DNA of 7,335 nt, from contig JACDBO010000008.1 in the NCBI GenBank assembly GCA_013694885.1, positions 1 to 7,335 of the forward strand, read 5' to 3'. Made by a program: the position numbers and the translations under genes. Below the pieces are notes generated by a model. The model had not been told where the DNA came from. It searched no databases and saw nothing but the letters and a program-made list of their open reading frames with translations. Shown piece by piece: positions 6,156 to 7,335 of the stretch (its first letter is position 1; each line of letters starts with the position of its first letter). The DNA is from Chloroflexia bacterium. Lineage in GTDB: Bacteria > Chloroflexota > Chloroflexia > Thermomicrobiales > UBA6265.

Positions 6156-6203
6156 GGTGTCGCCCTTCAACGAGAGATTCCTCGCTGCGGCTCGGAATGA
6201 CAG
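6156..6203 (-). repeat. Dispersed palindromic repeat (TGTCATTCCGAG type)
   Basis: On the minus strand it begins TGTCATTCCGAGCCGCAGCG and runs through GAGGAATCTCTCGTTGAAGG to GGCGACACC. This is a widespread intergenic repeat type in bacterial genomes that leaves tell-tale peptides such as HSEPQRGISR and SRSEESL when translated, both visible here in two frames. It shares 16 of 17 bases (6169-6185) with the copy at 3224-3240. It overlaps the last ~12 codons and stop of the HicB-like gene, and separates that gene from the HhH-GPD gene. Confidence 0.7.
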
Positions 6204-6382
6204 GGAAGAGGGGCGTTCGATGCCAGCCGGTCCTCGACATGGAGCCGGATTGCGTCGGCAATGAGCGCGTGTGCTTCCGCTTCGGTTTTGCCCTCGGTGT
6301 AACAACCTTGATGCACCGGGCAGATAGCAACGAACCGGCCGTCCTCGTCCTGCTCGATTACGACGGTGAGCTCATGGTCCAC
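6167..6382 (-). CDS. HicB-like antitoxin, orphan, 3' end in a repeat
   Basis: A 71-residue protein. Residues 4-53 follow the HicB/UPF0150 fold pattern: LTVVIEQDEDGRFVAICPVH (two beta strands around D-G-x-F-V-A-x-C-P), then GCYTEGKTEAEAHALIADAI and a helix ending in EDRLA. HicB antitoxins neutralise the mRNA-cleaving toxin HicA and may repress their own operon through a C-terminal DNA-binding domain. None is present here, and no hicA-like gene lies on either side. The start is GTG at 6382, decided by a strong GAGAAGG ribosome site (6389-6395) with a 6-base spacer. The longer open frame up to 6505 overlaps the M20 gene and has no site. The last 11 residues (CHSEPQRGISR) and the stop codon are encoded by the dispersed repeat, so the original C-terminus seems to have been replaced. 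It could be a solitary HicB-like regulator or a decaying remnant. Confidence 0.78.
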   Translation of the reverse strand: MDHELTVVIEQDEDGRFVAICPVHQGCYTEGKTEAEAHALIADAIRLHVEDRLASNAPLPCHSEPQRGISR

Positions 6383-6422
6383 GGCAAACCTTCTCTCGTG
6401 GCGGTTGATCGCGCCTTTCCCG

Positions 6423-6428
6423 ATTATC
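6423..6428 (-). promoter_or_regulatory. Candidate -10 element upstream of the HicB-like gene
   Basis: GATAAT on the minus strand, within the short palindrome CGATTATCG, lies 41 bases upstream of the GTG start in the 92-base gap after the M20 gene. No good -35 hexamer is found at 16-18 bases, so this is only a suggestion. Confidence 0.2.
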
Positions 6429-6474
6429 GAAAGTAGCGCCGAATCAGGTCCCGCTGGGCGAATCGCCGTGAACG

Positions 6475-7335
6475 CTAGCGCACTTGCGCCTCCGCGACAC
6501 CGCACCAGGTGGCGAGGAGGATGGCGAGGGTTTTGGCGGCGGTCAAGAGGTCGTCGATGGGGATGAACTCGTCGGGGGCGTGGCAGACGTTGCCGTCGCC
6601 AGCGCCGTACATGACGCAGGGCATCCCGCCGAAGCGGATGAAGTGCCGCATGTCGGCGCCGTAGGGGACGCCTTCAATGGCGACCGGGGTGCCGGCGAGG
6701 GCCTCGTGGGCGTCGCCGAGGGCCGTGCAAATCGGGGCATCGGCGGAGACCTCGGCCGAGGCGAATTGGCCGCCGAACCACTCGATTGTCGGTGGGTGGT
6801 TGCGCAGCCAGGGGTCGCGGGCGGCGGCGGCAGCGATGCGCGCCTCGGTCAGCGCCTGGATCTCGTCGATCTCCTCGCCCGGCGCGAAGCCGAGCCGACC
6901 CTCGGCGACGAGCGTCTCCGGCACTGTCGAGGCCCAGGTGCCGGCACGAACAACGCCGACGTTGATCGGCATCTTGTTGCTCAGCCCGGCGTAGAGCGGG
7001 TGGTCCATGGCATCGTTGCGCTCCCGCTCCATTGCCAGCAGCTCTTTGTGGAGTGGCAGAAACTTCTCCAGGGCGGAGACGCCGCGGTCGCGCAGGGCGC
7101 CGTGGGCGGCACGACCGGGCACGGTGAGGCGGAAGACGAGCGAGCCGCCCTGGGCCGTGACCAGGGCGAGGCGGGTCGGTTCGGTGATCAGGGCGGCGTC
7201 GGCCCGGTAGCCGCGCAACACGGTCGAGAGGGCACCGAGACCGCCGTCCTCCTCGCCGACCGTCGCCGCGACGGTGACGTCGCCCTGGAGATGGAGACCG
7301 GCGGTGTCGAGCGCGCCGAGCGCGGCGAGGTGGGT
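6475..7335 (-). CDS. M20 family metallopeptidase/deacylase (ArgE/DapE-like), 5' end outside window
   Basis: The frame is open from the window edge, giving 286 residues of the C-terminal part; the codon at 7335 is in frame. The visible sequence starts in the catalytic domain with THLAALGALDTAG, then GDVTVAATVGEEDGGLG, whose Glu28-Glu29 pair is the general base plus a metal ligand. LITEPT follows with Glu52, another expected ligand. The dimerisation (lid) domain contains GRAAHGALRDRGVSA, and the final catalytic segment has NVCHAPDEFIP with the metal-binding His252. The family hydrolyses amide bonds of N-acyl amino acids or peptides using two Zn2+ (or Co2+) ions: acetylornithine or succinyl-diaminopimelate deacylases, and carboxypeptidase G2-like enzymes. 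The first metal ligands (His and bridging Asp) lie beyond the window. The GTG at 7221 sits inside the catalytic domain and is not the start. The exact substrate cannot be told. TAG at 6475 ends the gene 92 bases before the HicB-like start. Confidence 0.93.
   Translation of the reverse strand, partial: THLAALGALDTAGLHLQGDVTVAATVGEEDGGLGALSTVLRGYRADAALITEPTRLALVTAQGGSLVFRLTVPGRAAHGALRDRGVSALEKFLPLHKELLAMERERNDAMDHPLYAGLSNKMPINVGVVRAGTWASTVPETLVAEGRLGFAPGEEIDEIQALTEARIAAAAARDPWLRNHPPTIEWFGGQFASAEVSADAPICTALGDAHEALAGTPVAIEGVPYGADMRHFIRFGGMPCVMYGAGDGNVCHAPDEFIPIDDLLTAAKTLAILLATWCGVAEAQVR

Noticed and set aside
6115..6330. Upstream extension of the amber-ended frame to a Met at 6330
   Set aside because: It runs through the dispersed repeat (SRSEESL) and over the HicB-like gene. 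The AAGGG site marks 6114 as the start.

Overview
The window is GC-rich bacterial DNA. Coding sequences on both strands are saturated with G/C at third codon positions, and GTG and probably TTG starts occur. Gene style, the S9/M20 hydrolase content and a dispersed palindromic repeat starting TGTCATTCCGAG suggest a Chloroflexota-like genome, perhaps Thermomicrobia. That placement is a judgement by eye. No rRNA, tRNA, CRISPR array or transposase was seen.

Layout. A CPA1-type Na+/H+ antiporter (53-1624, +) is the only plus-strand gene. It converges, with an 18-base gap, on a minus-strand pair made of a small helical protein (2255-2500) and a PIN-domain protein (1643-2245), which looks like a VapBC-type toxin-antitoxin module. 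Upstream of the pair lies about 390 bases without a gene (2501-2889). This stretch holds an AT-rich, promoter-like island, a row of stem-loops and a near-perfect 13-bp intrinsic terminator. Next come a DUF2283 gene (2890-3114, -) and a decayed inverted repeat element (3147-3262). A long S9-family peptidase follows (3389-5380, -). Its start codon overlaps the stop of an endonuclease III-like HhH-GPD/iron-sulfur protein (5377-5913, -). The in-frame sequence just upstream (5920-6114) encodes the missing N-terminus of that DNA-repair protein, cut off by a single TAG codon, so the gene appears to have been broken by a recent nonsense mutation. An orphan HicB-like antitoxin (6167-6382, -) follows, with its 3' end lying inside a copy of the dispersed repeat. 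The window closes with an M20-family metallopeptidase/deacylase (6475-7335, -) whose N-terminus is off the edge.

How the genes relate. The antiporter, S9 peptidase and M20 enzyme look like ordinary chromosomal genes for ion homeostasis and peptide or acyl-amino-acid breakdown. Between them sit small accessory genes: PIN plus putative antitoxin, DUF2283 and HicB. They are accompanied by repeats and by decay, including the truncated repair gene, the HicB tail and the missing HicA. The only clear translational coupling is the ATGA overlap of the HhH-GPD gene with the S9 peptidase gene. The PIN gene starts 9 bases after its partner stops. The least explained parts are the structured intergenic region at 2621-2840, the unrecognised antitoxin candidate and the amber-split repair gene.
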